Assembly (NCBI GenBank): GCA_963703335.1 | Contig: OY969812.1 | Coordinates: forward strand, 868,001 to 932,000 | DNA: 64,000 nucleotides | Direction of reading: 5' to 3' | Source: VRUE01 sp963703335 | Lineage (GTDB): Bacteria > Actinomycetota > Thermoleophilia > Solirubrobacterales > 70-9 | Part shown: positions 7,711-16,422 of the stretch, piece after piece | Layout: every line of letters begins with the position of its first letter | Position numbering within the stretch: position 1 is the stretch's first letter | Made by a program: the position numbers and the translations under genes | The notes under the pieces: model-generated | The model's input: only the letters and a program-made list of their open reading frames with translations | What the model was told of the DNA's origin: nothing | The model's database searches: none

Positions 7711-8232
7711 GTGAGCGCTCGCTCGTTCCTCGCCTTTCTTGCCGTGCTGGCCGTCGTCGGCCTGCTTGCCTTTGGTTTGATCAGCAAGGGCTCGGCGAAG
7801 ATCGCGGTTGGCGAGCCGGTGCCCGATCGTTCGCTGCCGGCGCTGCCCGGGCCGGGAGAGGAATCGATCGGCGAGTATCGCGGCAAGTGGGTGCTGGTCA
7901 ACCTCTGGGCTTCGTGGTGTGTCCCCTGCCGCGAGGAGGCGCCGGTGTTGAAGCGCTTCTATGAGCGCAATCGTGGGCGCAGCACCACCGTGATCGGCAT
8001 CAACGTGCAGGACAACGAAGACGACGCCCTTGCCTTCCTGCGCGAGTTCCCGACTGGATATCCACAGCTGCGCTCGGTCGGCGATGAGCGCAGCGATGCC
8101 TTTGGCTCGACCGGCGTGCCGGAGAACTTCCTCGTCGACCGCCAGGGGCGTTTGGCGCTGATCTGGCGGGGACCGGTGGACGATCGCTTCCTGCGCGAAC
8201 GGGTCACCCCCTTGATCGAAGGCGAGCAGTGA
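7711..8232 (+). CDS. TlpA/CcmG-like membrane-anchored thioredoxin
   Basis: A 173-residue protein with an N-terminal membrane anchor (residues about 5-25) and a thioredoxin fold outside the membrane. The redox motif is WASWCVPC near residue 70, and the cis-Pro lies in STGVPENFLVD near 130, as in CcmG/ResA/TlpA. These proteins reduce apocytochrome c cysteines before heme attachment. The four-base overlap with a CcmH-like gene supports that role. GTG 7711 lies nine nt after a TAACCT box; no SD is visible. Confidence 0.85.
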   Translation: MSARSFLAFLAVLAVVGLLAFGLISKGSAKIAVGEPVPDRSLPALPGPGEESIGEYRGKWVLVNLWASWCVPCREEAPVLKRFYERNRGRSTTVIGINVQDNEDDALAFLREFPTGYPQLRSVGDERSDAFGSTGVPENFLVDRQGRLALIWRGPVDDRFLRERVTPLIEGEQ

Positions 8233-8711
8233 GGCGGCTCCTGCTCATTTCCGTGGCACTCTGCGTTGCGGTCGTAGCCACGGCGGCGGGGCCGGCGGGA
8301 GCAGCCCAGCCAACGCCCCAGACCACGGTCAACGACGTCGAAGACGAGGTGATGTGCCCGATCTGCGGCACCCTGCTCGAGCTCGCCGACTCGCCGCAGG
8401 CGCGGCGCGAGAAGGTCTTCGTCGCCAAGCTGGTCGACGCCGGCAGGAGCAAGGCCGAGATCAAGGACGCGCTCGTGGCGCAGTACGGAGCGTCGGTCCT
8501 CGCTCAACCCGAAGCATCCGGCTTCGACCTCACCGCCTACCTGGTGCCGGTGCTGGCAATCCTGGTGGCGGCGGTGGCGCTTGCCTTTTCCCTCGCCCGC
8601 TGGCGACGCGGCAGCGACCGGTCCGGCCCGGACAGCGGGGCATCCCCGCAAGCGCCGCGGGGCGCTGACGCCGAGCGGCTCGAGGCCGACCTGTCTCGCT
8701 ACGACCTCTAG
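8229..8711 (+). CDS. Cytochrome c-type biogenesis protein CcmH-like
   Basis: A 160-residue protein: signal peptide (residues 1-26), a periplasm-facing domain with the redox pair VMCPICGTLLELADSPQA near residue 45, the helix KDALVAQYGASVL, then a membrane span (residues about 100-120) and a charged tail. CcmH keeps the apocytochrome CXXCH motif reduced and works with CcmG. The rest of the system (CcmF, ResBC) is not in this window. It overlaps the TlpA-like gene by GTGA, indicating coupled translation. Confidence 0.85.
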   Translation: MRRLLLISVALCVAVVATAAGPAGAAQPTPQTTVNDVEDEVMCPICGTLLELADSPQARREKVFVAKLVDAGRSKAEIKDALVAQYGASVLAQPEASGFDLTAYLVPVLAILVAAVALAFSLARWRRGSDRSGPDSGASPQAPRGADAERLEADLSRYDL

Positions 8712-8714
8712 CGA

Positions 8715-9350
8715 TCAGGCGAAGACGACTAAGCCGCTGGCCTCCACCGGCGGCCGCTTCGGAATCTCCCGCCGTGCGCCGCAGACGAGCGTCACCGCCG
8801 CGTGTTCGCTGAGGGCGCGCAGCGAATCCTGGTCTTCGCCCAGGGGTGGGCCATCGATGACGAGCAGGTCGTAGGCGCGGCGCAGGCGCTCGATCGCGTG
8901 GTCGCAGCGCTCGGAGTCGAGCCGGGCGACGGGCTGCGGATCCGGCTCGCCGGCAACGATGCAGGCGAGTGGCTCACTGGCCTGTCCCGAGGCCGGACCG
9001 GCGAGGACGAGCGGCTGCAGGATCGCGCCGGCATCGACCTCCTCGTCGAGGTACTCGCGCAGGCCCGGCGTGGGGGCAAGACCCAGCGTCTCGGCGAGCG
9101 CCGGCGAAGCGAGATCGCACTCGAGCAAGGCGACGCGGTGCCCCGCGGCGGTCGCCGCCGCGGCGATGCCGACAGCCGCGTTCGACTTCGCCGGTCCGGT
9201 TAGGAATACCGAGCCCGAGCGGACCAACGTCGCCGCGAGCTCGTTGTAGGCCTGCAGCGCGGCTCGCCCCAACGCTCCCGGCCGGCTCGAGGCCGCCCTG
9301 GCGGTTGGGATCTCCGCCAGCACCGGCTGCTTGTTTCGGCGCAGCCTCAC
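8715..9350 (-). CDS. CpsD/ParA-like protein with degenerate P-loop
   Basis: A 211-residue protein whose GTG start overlaps the argS stop by four bases. It resembles the bacterial tyrosine kinase/MinD-ParA class: start of the domain VFLTGPAKSNAAVGIAAAAT, a Walker A'-like strand VALLECDLASP, and a Walker B-like strand LLVIDGPPLGEDQDSL. The expected GKxGKS/T is replaced by GPAKSNAAV, so normal nucleotide binding is doubtful. There is no C-terminal tyrosine cluster. It may be a catalytically dead regulator. Coupling to argS is probably historical rather than functional. Confidence 0.6.
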   Translation of the reverse strand: MRLRRNKQPVLAEIPTARAASSRPGALGRAALQAYNELAATLVRSGSVFLTGPAKSNAAVGIAAAATAAGHRVALLECDLASPALAETLGLAPTPGLREYLDEEVDAGAILQPLVLAGPASGQASEPLACIVAGEPDPQPVARLDSERCDHAIERLRRAYDLLVIDGPPLGEDQDSLRALSEHAAVTLVCGARREIPKRPPVEASGLVVFA

Positions 9351-10990
9351 ATCCGCTCCGGGGCGGAAATGCCGAGAAGGCCGAGTGAACTGGCGATCGT
9401 GCGCATGGTCAGCAGCGACAAGGCTAGCCGCGAGCGCTCCACGCCGTCGCCCTCGGCGCCAACCACCTGGCAATCGCGGTAGAAGCCGTGGAAATCGGCT
9501 GCGACCGCGGTCGAGTAGGTGCAGATGCGGTGCGGGGCGCGGCGGGCGGCGGCCTCGCGCACCTCGTCGGGAAATTCGAGCAGTCGCTTGATCAGCTCGC
9601 GCTCGGTGGGCTCAAGCGAGGTTCCCGGGGTCGCCGCGCCGGCACCGGCGGCGACGGCGCTCGGCTCCTGCTCGGCCTTGCGCAGGATGCTGGCGATGCG
9701 GGCGTGGGCGTACTGCACGTAATAGACCGGGTTGTCGTTGGACTGGCGGCGGGCGAGATCGAGGTCGAGGTCGACCGTGGTGTCGTGGCTGCGCCAGAGC
9801 ATGAACCAGCGCGTCGCATCGACGCCGATGTCGTCGAGCAGCTCGTCGAGGGCGACGAAGTCGCCGCTGCGCTTCGACATCTGGGCCCGCTCGCCGCCTT
9901 CGACGATGTGGACGAGGCGCATGATCAGCGCCTCGAAGCGCTCGGTATCGGCGCCGAGGCCGGCAATTGCCGCGCGCAGGCGAGCGACGTAGCCGTGATG
10001 GTCAGCGCCGAAGATGTTGATCAGCCGCCCAAACCCGCGCTCGAGCTTGTCCCAGTGGTAGGCGACGTCGGCGGCGAGGTAGGTCGGTTCGCCGTTGGCG
10101 CGAATCAGCACGCGGTCCTTGTCGTCGCCGAAGGTCGTCGTCCGCAGCCAGAGCGCATCTTCGCTGCGGTAGCTGTGGCCGTGCTGCTCGAGCTGGGCGA
10201 GCGCCTTGTCGACCTCGCCGCTGCTGTAGAGGTCGCGCTCGGAGAACCAGGTGTCGAAACTAACCCCGAAGCGATCGAGGGTGGCCCGGACGTTCTCGAG
10301 GATCAGCTCGACGCCGCGAGTGCCGATCGCCTCGAGCTCGTCGGGTCCGATCCCCTCGGCGGCGATCCGCTCGGCGAGACCGACCACGTAGTCGCCGCCG
10401 TAGCCGTCTTCGGGTGGCTCCTCGCCGCGCATTCGAGCGGCGATCGAGGCTGCGAAGCGGTCGATCTGCCCACCTGCGTCGTTGACGTAGAACTCGCGCT
10501 GCACCTCGTTTCCGGTCGCCTCCAGCAGCCGGACCAGGGCGTCGCCGTAGGCAGCGTGCCGCCCACCCCCGACGTGCAGGGGCCCGGTCGGGTTGGCGGA
10601 GACGAACTCGACCAGGATGCGCTCCGGCGAATCGGCCGGCGCCGGGCCGAGACCCTCTCCGGCCGCGGCAATGCCGGCCATCGCCTCGCGGTACCACTCA
10701 TCGGCAAGAAAGAGGTTGAGGAAACCGGGACCTGCCACCTCGATCCGCTCGACCGTGCCGTCGCCCAGCTGCTCGCTGAGCTGTTCAGCAAGTCTGGCCG
10801 CGACGTCGCGGGGGTTTTCCCCCAGCGGCGCCGCCAGCAGCATCGCCGCGTTGGAGCTGTAGTCGCCGAGCTCGGCCTTGGGCGGGCGCTCGAGCGTCGG
10901 CTCGGGCCCGGTCGACTCGCCATCGCGCAGGGCGCGGGAGGCCGCGCTCACCGCGGAGCGCAGATCGGCAATCGGGTCTGCAGTTGCCAT
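9347..10990 (-). CDS. argS: Arginine--tRNA ligase
   Basis: A 547-residue class I aminoacyl-tRNA synthetase that charges tRNA-Arg. The N-terminal Add-1 domain is followed by the HIGH-type motif in NPTGPLHVGGGRHAAYGD, and later by AQMSKRSGDFVALDELL as the KMSKS-type loop. The anticodon-binding DALR domain is C-terminal (YAHARIASILR onward), ending LGLLGISAPERM as expected. Start ATG 10990 is used; ATG 11002 would add four residues. It is divergent from the phosphoesterase gene 48 nt away and overlaps the downstream P-loop-like gene. Confidence 0.95.
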   Translation of the reverse strand: MATADPIADLRSAVSAASRALRDGESTGPEPTLERPPKAELGDYSSNAAMLLAAPLGENPRDVAARLAEQLSEQLGDGTVERIEVAGPGFLNLFLADEWYREAMAGIAAAGEGLGPAPADSPERILVEFVSANPTGPLHVGGGRHAAYGDALVRLLEATGNEVQREFYVNDAGGQIDRFAASIAARMRGEEPPEDGYGGDYVVGLAERIAAEGIGPDELEAIGTRGVELILENVRATLDRFGVSFDTWFSERDLYSSGEVDKALAQLEQHGHSYRSEDALWLRTTTFGDDKDRVLIRANGEPTYLAADVAYHWDKLERGFGRLINIFGADHHGYVARLRAAIAGLGADTERFEALIMRLVHIVEGGERAQMSKRSGDFVALDELLDDIGVDATRWFMLWRSHDTTVDLDLDLARRQSNDNPVYYVQYAHARIASILRKAEQEPSAVAAGAGAATPGTSLEPTERELIKRLLEFPDEVREAAARRAPHRICTYSTAVAADFHGFYRDCQVVGAEGDGVERSRLALSLLTMRTIASSLGLLGISAPERM

Positions 10991-11038
10991 CGTCGGTCGC
11001 ATCGTATGTAGGGAAAGGCAGCGAAGTACGCTGGCGGC

Positions 11039-11779
11039 TTGCGGATAGCCGTGATCACCGACATCCACGCCAATCTGCCGGCGCTCGAAGCGGTGCTCGC
11101 GGCGACCGAGGAGGCCGGAGCCGAGGAGGTCTGGTGCCTGGGCGATGTGGTCGGCTACGGGGTCGAGCCGGACGCCTGTGCGGAGCTGGTGCGCGAGCGC
11201 TGCGAGGTCTGCTTGGTCGGCAACCACGACCTGGCTGTGCTCGGGGCGCTCGACATCGCGTCCTTCTCCGAGGCTGCCGCGGCGGCGGTCGAGTGGACGC
11301 GTGCCAATATCGGCGAGAGCTCGCTCGAGTTCCTGCGGGATCTGGAGCCGCAGGGCGAGCGCGGCGACATCAGCCTCTTCCACGCCTCACCGCGGGACCC
11401 GGTATGGGAGTACGTCCTCTCCGGTGAGCAGGCGAACGCCGGCATGGACGCCAGCCCCCAGCGGATCGGGCTGATCGGCCACTCCCACGTTGCTCTCTTC
11501 TTCAGCCGGCCCGGCAAAGGCAAGGAGGACGAGGCCCGCGGCGCCCAGGCAAGCGATGGCGCCCTGCTTGATCTCCGCAGCGGCGACTGGCTGATCAATC
11601 CCGGCAGCGTCGGTCAGCCGCGCGACGGCGATCCGCGCGCCGCCTGGCTGGAATTCGACAGCGAGGCCGAATCGGCCTGTTTCCACCGTGTTCCCTATGA
11701 CATCGAACGCGCCGCAAACCCGATCCTGGAGGCCGGCCTGCCGAGCCGCCTCGCCGACCGCCTCCACACCGGACAGTGA
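11039..11779 (+). CDS. Metallophosphoesterase, YfcE/MJ0936-like
   Basis: A 246-residue calcineurin-like phosphoesterase. The metal ligands appear in order: ITDIHANLPALEAV, WCLGDVVGYG, LVGNHDLAVLG, LFHASPRDP and LIGHSHVALF. YfcE-type enzymes hydrolyse phosphodiesters with a dinuclear metal site; the natural substrate is not known. TTG 11039 is preceded by TACGCT with a six-nt gap, so the mRNA is probably leaderless. No SD is present. It is divergent from argS. Confidence 0.85.
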   Translation: MRIAVITDIHANLPALEAVLAATEEAGAEEVWCLGDVVGYGVEPDACAELVRERCEVCLVGNHDLAVLGALDIASFSEAAAAAVEWTRANIGESSLEFLRDLEPQGERGDISLFHASPRDPVWEYVLSGEQANAGMDASPQRIGLIGHSHVALFFSRPGKGKEDEARGAQASDGALLDLRSGDWLINPGSVGQPRDGDPRAAWLEFDSEAESACFHRVPYDIERAANPILEAGLPSRLADRLHTGQ

Positions 11780-11832
11780 CGCTCAAATGCAGGGAAAATC
11801 TGCACCAGGGGCGGTTCTCTAGACTCGCAACG

Positions 11833-12426
11833 GTGCGTCAGCTGGCTGCATCCGTGCTCGCCGTCACACTGGGCGCCGCCGCCGCGCTTGGACTCGTCTC
11901 CTGCGGCGGCGGAGAGGACGCCAAGCTCCTCCCCGGCAACACGGCGGCCGAAATCACCGAAAACCTCGATCGCGTCAAGCAGTACGCGGAAGAAGACGAA
12001 TGCGTTGGAGCTGAAGACGCGGTGAGCGAAGTAAACACCCAGGTGAGCGCCCTCGCGGGGGTAGACCCGAAGCTGAAGGAAGCATTGGAACGCGGCGCCG
12101 CGCGGCTCAGCGAAGTAATCGCGACCTGCGACGAAGAAGCCGCCACGGAGACCGTTGCGCCCGCCACCGAAGCGCCACCCACCGAAGAGACCGAAAAGGT
12201 CCCACCCGGCCAGGAAAAGAAAGAAGAAAAGGAACGGGAGAAGGAAGAAAAGGAGATCGAAAAGGAAGAAAAAGAGGCGGAAAAGCAGGAACCGCCGAAC
12301 ACTGAAACGACGCCCGAAGAACCCGCTACTCCGACCCCCCCTCCCGCGTCTGAAGGCGGCGGCACCGGTGCGCCCGGCGGCGTCAGCCCAGGCGAACCGG
12401 CAGCGCCTGAAGAGGGAGACGAGTAA
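11833..12426 (+). CDS. Charged, proline-rich lipoprotein
   Basis: A 197-residue lipoprotein: signal peptide ending in the lipobox LGLVSCGGG, then a helical domain (residues about 30-95, with two Cys), then a long low-complexity KE-rich segment (residues about 120-160, alternating Lys and Glu, likely a stiff single helix) and a Pro/Thr/Gly-rich tail. It overlaps the kinase start by one base (TAATG). Its position suggests a cell-surface partner or sensor for the kinase; that is inference. GTG 11833 follows TAGACT by seven nt (leaderless). Confidence 0.75.
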   Translation: MRQLAASVLAVTLGAAAALGLVSCGGGEDAKLLPGNTAAEITENLDRVKQYAEEDECVGAEDAVSEVNTQVSALAGVDPKLKEALERGAARLSEVIATCDEEAATETVAPATEAPPTEETEKVPPGQEKKEEKEREKEEKEIEKEEKEAEKQEPPNTETTPEEPATPTPPPASEGGGTGAPGGVSPGEPAAPEEGDE

Positions 12427-13658
12427 TGGCTTCGGGAGTCCTCTCGGGTCGCTACGAGATCGGCGAGCGGCTCGGCTCGGGCGGCATGTCGAGCGTCCAC
12501 CAAGCAACCGACCTGATCCTCGAGCGCACGGTCGCGGTCAAGATCCTCGCCGAGCACCTCTCCGACGACGAGCGCTTCGTCGCCCGCTTCCGCCGCGAGG
12601 CGCTCGCCGTCGCGAAGCTGATCCACCCCAACATCGTCCAGGTCTACGACACCGGCATCGACGAGGGGCGTCACTACATCGTCATGGAGTACGTGCAGGG
12701 GCGCTCGGGGGCGCAGATTCTGCAGAAACAGGGGCCGCTCGACGCCGAGACGACCGCTGAGATCGGCGCCCAGGCCTGCGCCGGGCTCGACTACGCCCAC
12801 CGGCGCGGGATCATCCACCGCGACGTCAAGCCGGGCAACCTGATGGTCACCGGCGGCCCGGTCGGCGGTGGCGAGATGACGATCAAGCTGACCGACTTCG
12901 GCATCGCGCGGGCGGTCGAACAGACCCGCATCACCCAGGTCGGCTCGGTCGTCGGCACCGCCGCTTACCTCTCTCCTGAGCAGGTGCGCGGTGAGGAGGC
13001 GACTCCGGCCACCGACGTCTACGCGCTCGGCGTCGTCCTCTACCAGTTCCTCACCGGGCGGCTGCCGTACGAGGGCTCGACCCTGGCCGAGCTGGCCGTA
13101 CGCCAGCAGAATGAGAAGCCGCTGCCGCCCAGCACCTACAACGCGGACGTGGCGGAGCCGCTGGGCGCTGCGGTACTGCGCGCCCTGGAGGGCGACCCCA
13201 ACCGCCGCTACGCCAGCGCCGGCGAGCTCGCCGGCGGACTGCACTTGGGTCTGGAAGGCGAGGACGTGACCCTGCCGCTCGATGCGGGGACAGCCGCGAC
13301 CAATGTTCTAGGTGGCGAGACAGCGACCCGCCGCCTTGACCGGACCGCCCAGACTGAGTACCGCCCGACACAGCCATCGCCGACCCGACGCCCGGTAGCG
13401 CGGGCCCCGCAGCAACAACAGGCGCCGCCACCGATGCCGATTCCAACACAGGCAAAGCGCAAGCGCAGTGCCTTCTCCCGATTCGCCCGCTTCGTCATGG
13501 CCCTCGTCGCTCTTGTGCTGATCGCGGCCGCTGTCGCAGCAGCGGTGATTTACACGACCGACAAGGCCACTGGGGTGAAAGCCACTGAAGTAGCGGGCAA
13601 CACCGTCGACAAGGTCGTCGAAGAATTCAAGGACCTGGTCAAGAAGAACTCTGAATAG
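12426..13658 (+). CDS. PknB-type serine/threonine protein kinase
   Basis: A 410-residue transmembrane kinase. The catalytic domain (residues 10-270) carries the Gly-rich loop GSGGMSSVH, VAVKIL, the catalytic loop HRDVKPGN, DFG in LTDFGIAR, and SPEQ in place of APE. A Pro/Gln-rich juxtamembrane linker (about 300-345) leads to one membrane helix (about 360-380) and a short extracellular tail of about 35 residues without PASTA repeats. It could sense through the lipoprotein encoded immediately upstream. Its 3' end overlaps tgt on the other strand by 20 nt. Confidence 0.93.
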   Translation: MASGVLSGRYEIGERLGSGGMSSVHQATDLILERTVAVKILAEHLSDDERFVARFRREALAVAKLIHPNIVQVYDTGIDEGRHYIVMEYVQGRSGAQILQKQGPLDAETTAEIGAQACAGLDYAHRRGIIHRDVKPGNLMVTGGPVGGGEMTIKLTDFGIARAVEQTRITQVGSVVGTAAYLSPEQVRGEEATPATDVYALGVVLYQFLTGRLPYEGSTLAELAVRQQNEKPLPPSTYNADVAEPLGAAVLRALEGDPNRRYASAGELAGGLHLGLEGEDVTLPLDAGTAATNVLGGETATRRLDRTAQTEYRPTQPSPTRRPVARAPQQQQAPPPMPIPTQAKRKRSAFSRFARFVMALVALVLIAAAVAAAVIYTTDKATGVKATEVAGNTVDKVVEEFKDLVKKNSE

Positions 13659-14856
13659 CAGTCCAGGGAGAGTGCCCGCCTAGGACCGAGCTGGAGTAGC
13701 TGCCGAAGGCACCTGCCTCTATAGACGCTCGGGCGTGGGTCATCAGCTCCTGCAGGTAAGTGAGGTTGTGGAGGCAGAGGAGGCGGACGGCGGTTAGCTC
13801 CTCGGCTCGGGAGAGGTAGCTGAGGTAGTCGCGGTCGTGGTTCTTGCAAGCGGGGCAGGGGCAGCCGTCGGCTATGGGGTTGCGGTCGCCTTCGTGGCCG
13901 GACTTGCGGAGGTCGAGGCGGAAGCGGTTGTCGGGGTCGGGGACGAGGGCGACGCCGTGGCGGGCTAGGCGGGTGGGGACGGCGCAATCGAAGACGTCGA
14001 GGCCGAGGGCGATGCCGGCGAGCAGGTCGTCTACCTCGCCGATGCCGAGTAGGTGCTTGGGGGCGTCCTCGGGTAGGAGTGGCGCGGTCATTGCCAGGAC
14101 CTCGCGCATCTCCGACTTGTCGCGGCCTAGGGTGCCGCCGATCGCGAGGCCGTCGACCGCCGCGGCGGAGACGTACTCGGACGACTCGCGGCGCAGGTCC
14201 TCGTAGACGCCGCCCTGGACGATGCCGAACACTGCCTGCCGCGGCGGCCCCTCACGCTCGTGCCACTCGAGGCAGCGGTCGAGCCAACGGTGGGTTCGCT
14301 CGGTTGAGCGCGCCGTGTAGTCACGATCGGCGTGGAAGGGCGTGCACTCGTCGAATACCAAGGCGATGTCGGAGCCGAGTGCGGCCTGCACCCGCATCGA
14401 GACCTCCGGCGAGATGAAGAGCTCGGAGCCGTCGCGATAGGAGCGAAAGTGGACCCCCTCCTCCTCGATCGAGACCACCGAGCCCTGGGCGCCACCCTGG
14501 CGGCCGCTGCCCTTGACCTCGTTGGCGACCCCGCCGTGGGCGAGCGAGAAGACCTGAAAGCCGCCGGAGTCGGTGATCAAGGCCCGCTCCCAGCCCATGA
14601 AGCCGTGCAGGCCGCCAGCGGCGGCGATCCGCTCCGGCCCCGGCGAGACGAAGAGGTGGTAGGTGTTGCCGAGCACCATCTCGTAGCCCAGCCCCGCGAC
14701 CTCGTGCGATTCGAGCCCGCGCACCGTCCCCTTGGTCGCGAGCGGGATGAAGGCCGGCGTCTTCACCGGCCCATGCGCCGTATGGAGCACGCCGGTCCGA
14801 GCGGCACCGTCCCGCGCCCCGATCTCGAATCTCAGCCTCTCTGACTCAACCCGCAT
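13639..14856 (-). CDS. tgt: tRNA-guanine(34) transglycosylase
   Basis: A 405-residue enzyme exchanging guanine 34 of GUN-anticodon tRNAs for a queuine precursor. Key residues visible: DSGGFQVFSL in the base-binding site, the nucleophile Asp in LDVFDCAVPTR, and the zinc motif CPCPACKN followed by a His about 27 residues later (LCLHNL). Length matches bacterial Tgt. No other queuosine gene (queA, queC-F) is in the window. It begins 25 nt downstream of the gpmI stop, with a hairpin element between them. Confidence 0.95.
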   Translation of the reverse strand: MRVESERLRFEIGARDGAARTGVLHTAHGPVKTPAFIPLATKGTVRGLESHEVAGLGYEMVLGNTYHLFVSPGPERIAAAGGLHGFMGWERALITDSGGFQVFSLAHGGVANEVKGSGRQGGAQGSVVSIEEEGVHFRSYRDGSELFISPEVSMRVQAALGSDIALVFDECTPFHADRDYTARSTERTHRWLDRCLEWHEREGPPRQAVFGIVQGGVYEDLRRESSEYVSAAAVDGLAIGGTLGRDKSEMREVLAMTAPLLPEDAPKHLLGIGEVDDLLAGIALGLDVFDCAVPTRLARHGVALVPDPDNRFRLDLRKSGHEGDRNPIADGCPCPACKNHDRDYLSYLSRAEELTAVRLLCLHNLTYLQELMTHARASIEAGAFGSYSSSVLGGHSPWTAIQSSS

Positions 14857-14859
14857 CGC

Positions 14860-14895
14860 GCGTATCCGACTTTGACCACACTAGGGTGTGGTCAA
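14860..14895. repeat. Palindromic repeat element, copy 1 (half-site plus hairpin)
   Basis: The 18-mer GCGTATCCGACTTTGACC (14860-14877) recurs exactly at 55713-55730 and inverted at 55743-55760. In this copy the second arm is shortened: positions 14872-14881 pair with 14886-14895 around a TAGG loop. It sits exactly between the gpmI stop and the tgt start, so it may attenuate or process that transcript. Confidence 0.7.
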
Positions 14896-16422
14896 TCCCG
14901 GCTGCGTGATTAGGGAACGCCCAGTCATTGCCGCCGGCTGGGGAATACCGAGGAGCTCCAGGGCGGTTGGGGCGACGTCGGCGAGGATGCCTTGGTCGTG
15001 CAGGACCAGGCCACTGGCGGTGACGATCAGCGGCACCGGGTTGAGGGAGTGGGCGGTGTTGGGGGAACCGTCGGGCTCGAGCATGTGGTCGCAGTTGCCG
15101 TGGTCGGCGGTGACGATGCAGGCACCGCCCTTGGCGGTGACCGCCTCGACCACGCCCCTAAGGCAATCATCGACCTCCTCGACCGCGGCGACGGCGGCTG
15201 GGATCACGCCGGTGTGTCCGACCATGTCGGGGTTGGCGAAGTTGATGATGCCGAAGCGGTAGTTGCCCTCGCTCCAATGGGAAACGAAGGTGTCGGCGGC
15301 GGCGCGGGCGCTCATCTCGGGCTTGTGGTCGTAGGTTGGGACATCACGGGGCGAATCGACCAGGTGACGCTCCTCTCCCTGCCACTCATCCTCGCGGCCG
15401 CCGTTGAAGAAGTAGGTGACGTGGGCGTACTTCTCGGTCTCGGCGACGTGCAGCTGGCGCCCGCCGGCCTCCGAGATGACCTCGGCCAGGGTCGTCTTCG
15501 GCCGCGCCTCTGGAAAGGCGACCGGGTAGGGCCAGCCCTTGCGGTACTCGGTCATCGTGGTCAGGTCGAGCAGGGAACCCCCCGCGCGGGGGAATTCGTC
15601 AAAGCCCGGCTCGGCGAGGGCCCGGGTCATCTGCCGCGCCCGGTCGGGGCGAAAGTTGATGAAGATCCCAACGTCGCCCTCGGCGACCCCGTCGTAGTCG
15701 CCGATCACGGTCGGCTTGAAGAACTCGTCGGTCTCCTCGCGCTCGTAGGAGGCCTCAATCGCTCCGTCCGAACCCGCCGCACGCAGCCCCTCGGCGTGAA
15801 CGATCGCGTCGTAGGCGAGCTTGGTCCGCTCCCAGCGCGTGTCGCGGTCCATCGCGTAGTAGCGGCCGCTGACCGTGGCAACGCGTCCCGCCTGGCGCAG
15901 CCAGCGCTCCAGCTCGTGCAGGTATCCCTTACCGCCGTGCGGCAGCGTGTCGCGGCCGTCGGTGAAGGCGTGGAAGACAACGTCCGGCACGCCCTCCTGG
16001 GAGGCCAGCTCGATCGTCGCCTCGATGTGCTCCCAGCCCGAGTGGACGCCGCCGTCGGAGACGAGGCCGAGCAGGTGCAGGCGCCCGCGCGGGCTCTTGC
16101 GGGCGCGCTCGCAGGCCCCCAGGAGGGCCTCGTTCTCGAAGAAGCTGCCGTCGGCGATCGCATCGTCGATCCGGGCCAAGTCCTGCTTGACGATCGCGCC
16201 GGCTCCGAGGTTGAGGTGACCGACCTCGGAGTTGCCCATCTGCCCGTCGGGAAGACCGACATCGCGCCCCTGGGCGGAGAGCCGGGTGTGGGGGAAGCCC
16301 TCCCAGAGGCGGTCGAAGACGGGCGTGTCGGCGAGCGAGATCGCGTTGCCGGGCCCGGGCTCGGCAAGCCCCCAGCCGTCGAGGATGACCAGAGCGAGCG
16401 CGGGGACCGGCAGCTGCGTCAA
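14881..16422 (-). CDS. gpmI: 2,3-bisphosphoglycerate-independent phosphoglycerate mutase
   Basis: A 513-residue iPGM of normal length converting 3- to 2-phosphoglycerate in lower glycolysis. The metal-binding start VILDGWGLAEPG, catalytic Ser in MGNSEVGHLNLGAG, DGRDTLP and the C-terminal VTADHGNCDHM metal site are all present. Its TTG start overlaps the tpiA stop by four bases (TTGA). It is the last gene of the gap-pgk-tpiA-gpmI operon. Confidence 0.96.
   Translation of the reverse strand: MTQLPVPALALVILDGWGLAEPGPGNAISLADTPVFDRLWEGFPHTRLSAQGRDVGLPDGQMGNSEVGHLNLGAGAIVKQDLARIDDAIADGSFFENEALLGACERARKSPRGRLHLLGLVSDGGVHSGWEHIEATIELASQEGVPDVVFHAFTDGRDTLPHGGKGYLHELERWLRQAGRVATVSGRYYAMDRDTRWERTKLAYDAIVHAEGLRAAGSDGAIEASYEREETDEFFKPTVIGDYDGVAEGDVGIFINFRPDRARQMTRALAEPGFDEFPRAGGSLLDLTTMTEYRKGWPYPVAFPEARPKTTLAEVISEAGGRQLHVAETEKYAHVTYFFNGGREDEWQGEERHLVDSPRDVPTYDHKPEMSARAAADTFVSHWSEGNYRFGIINFANPDMVGHTGVIPAAVAAVEEVDDCLRGVVEAVTAKGGACIVTADHGNCDHMLEPDGSPNTAHSLNPVPLIVTASGLVLHDQGILADVAPTALELLGIPQPAAMTGRSLITQPGLTTP

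Noticed and set aside
9488..11011. 507-residue plus-strand frame
   Set aside because: Antisense shadow of argS with biased composition.
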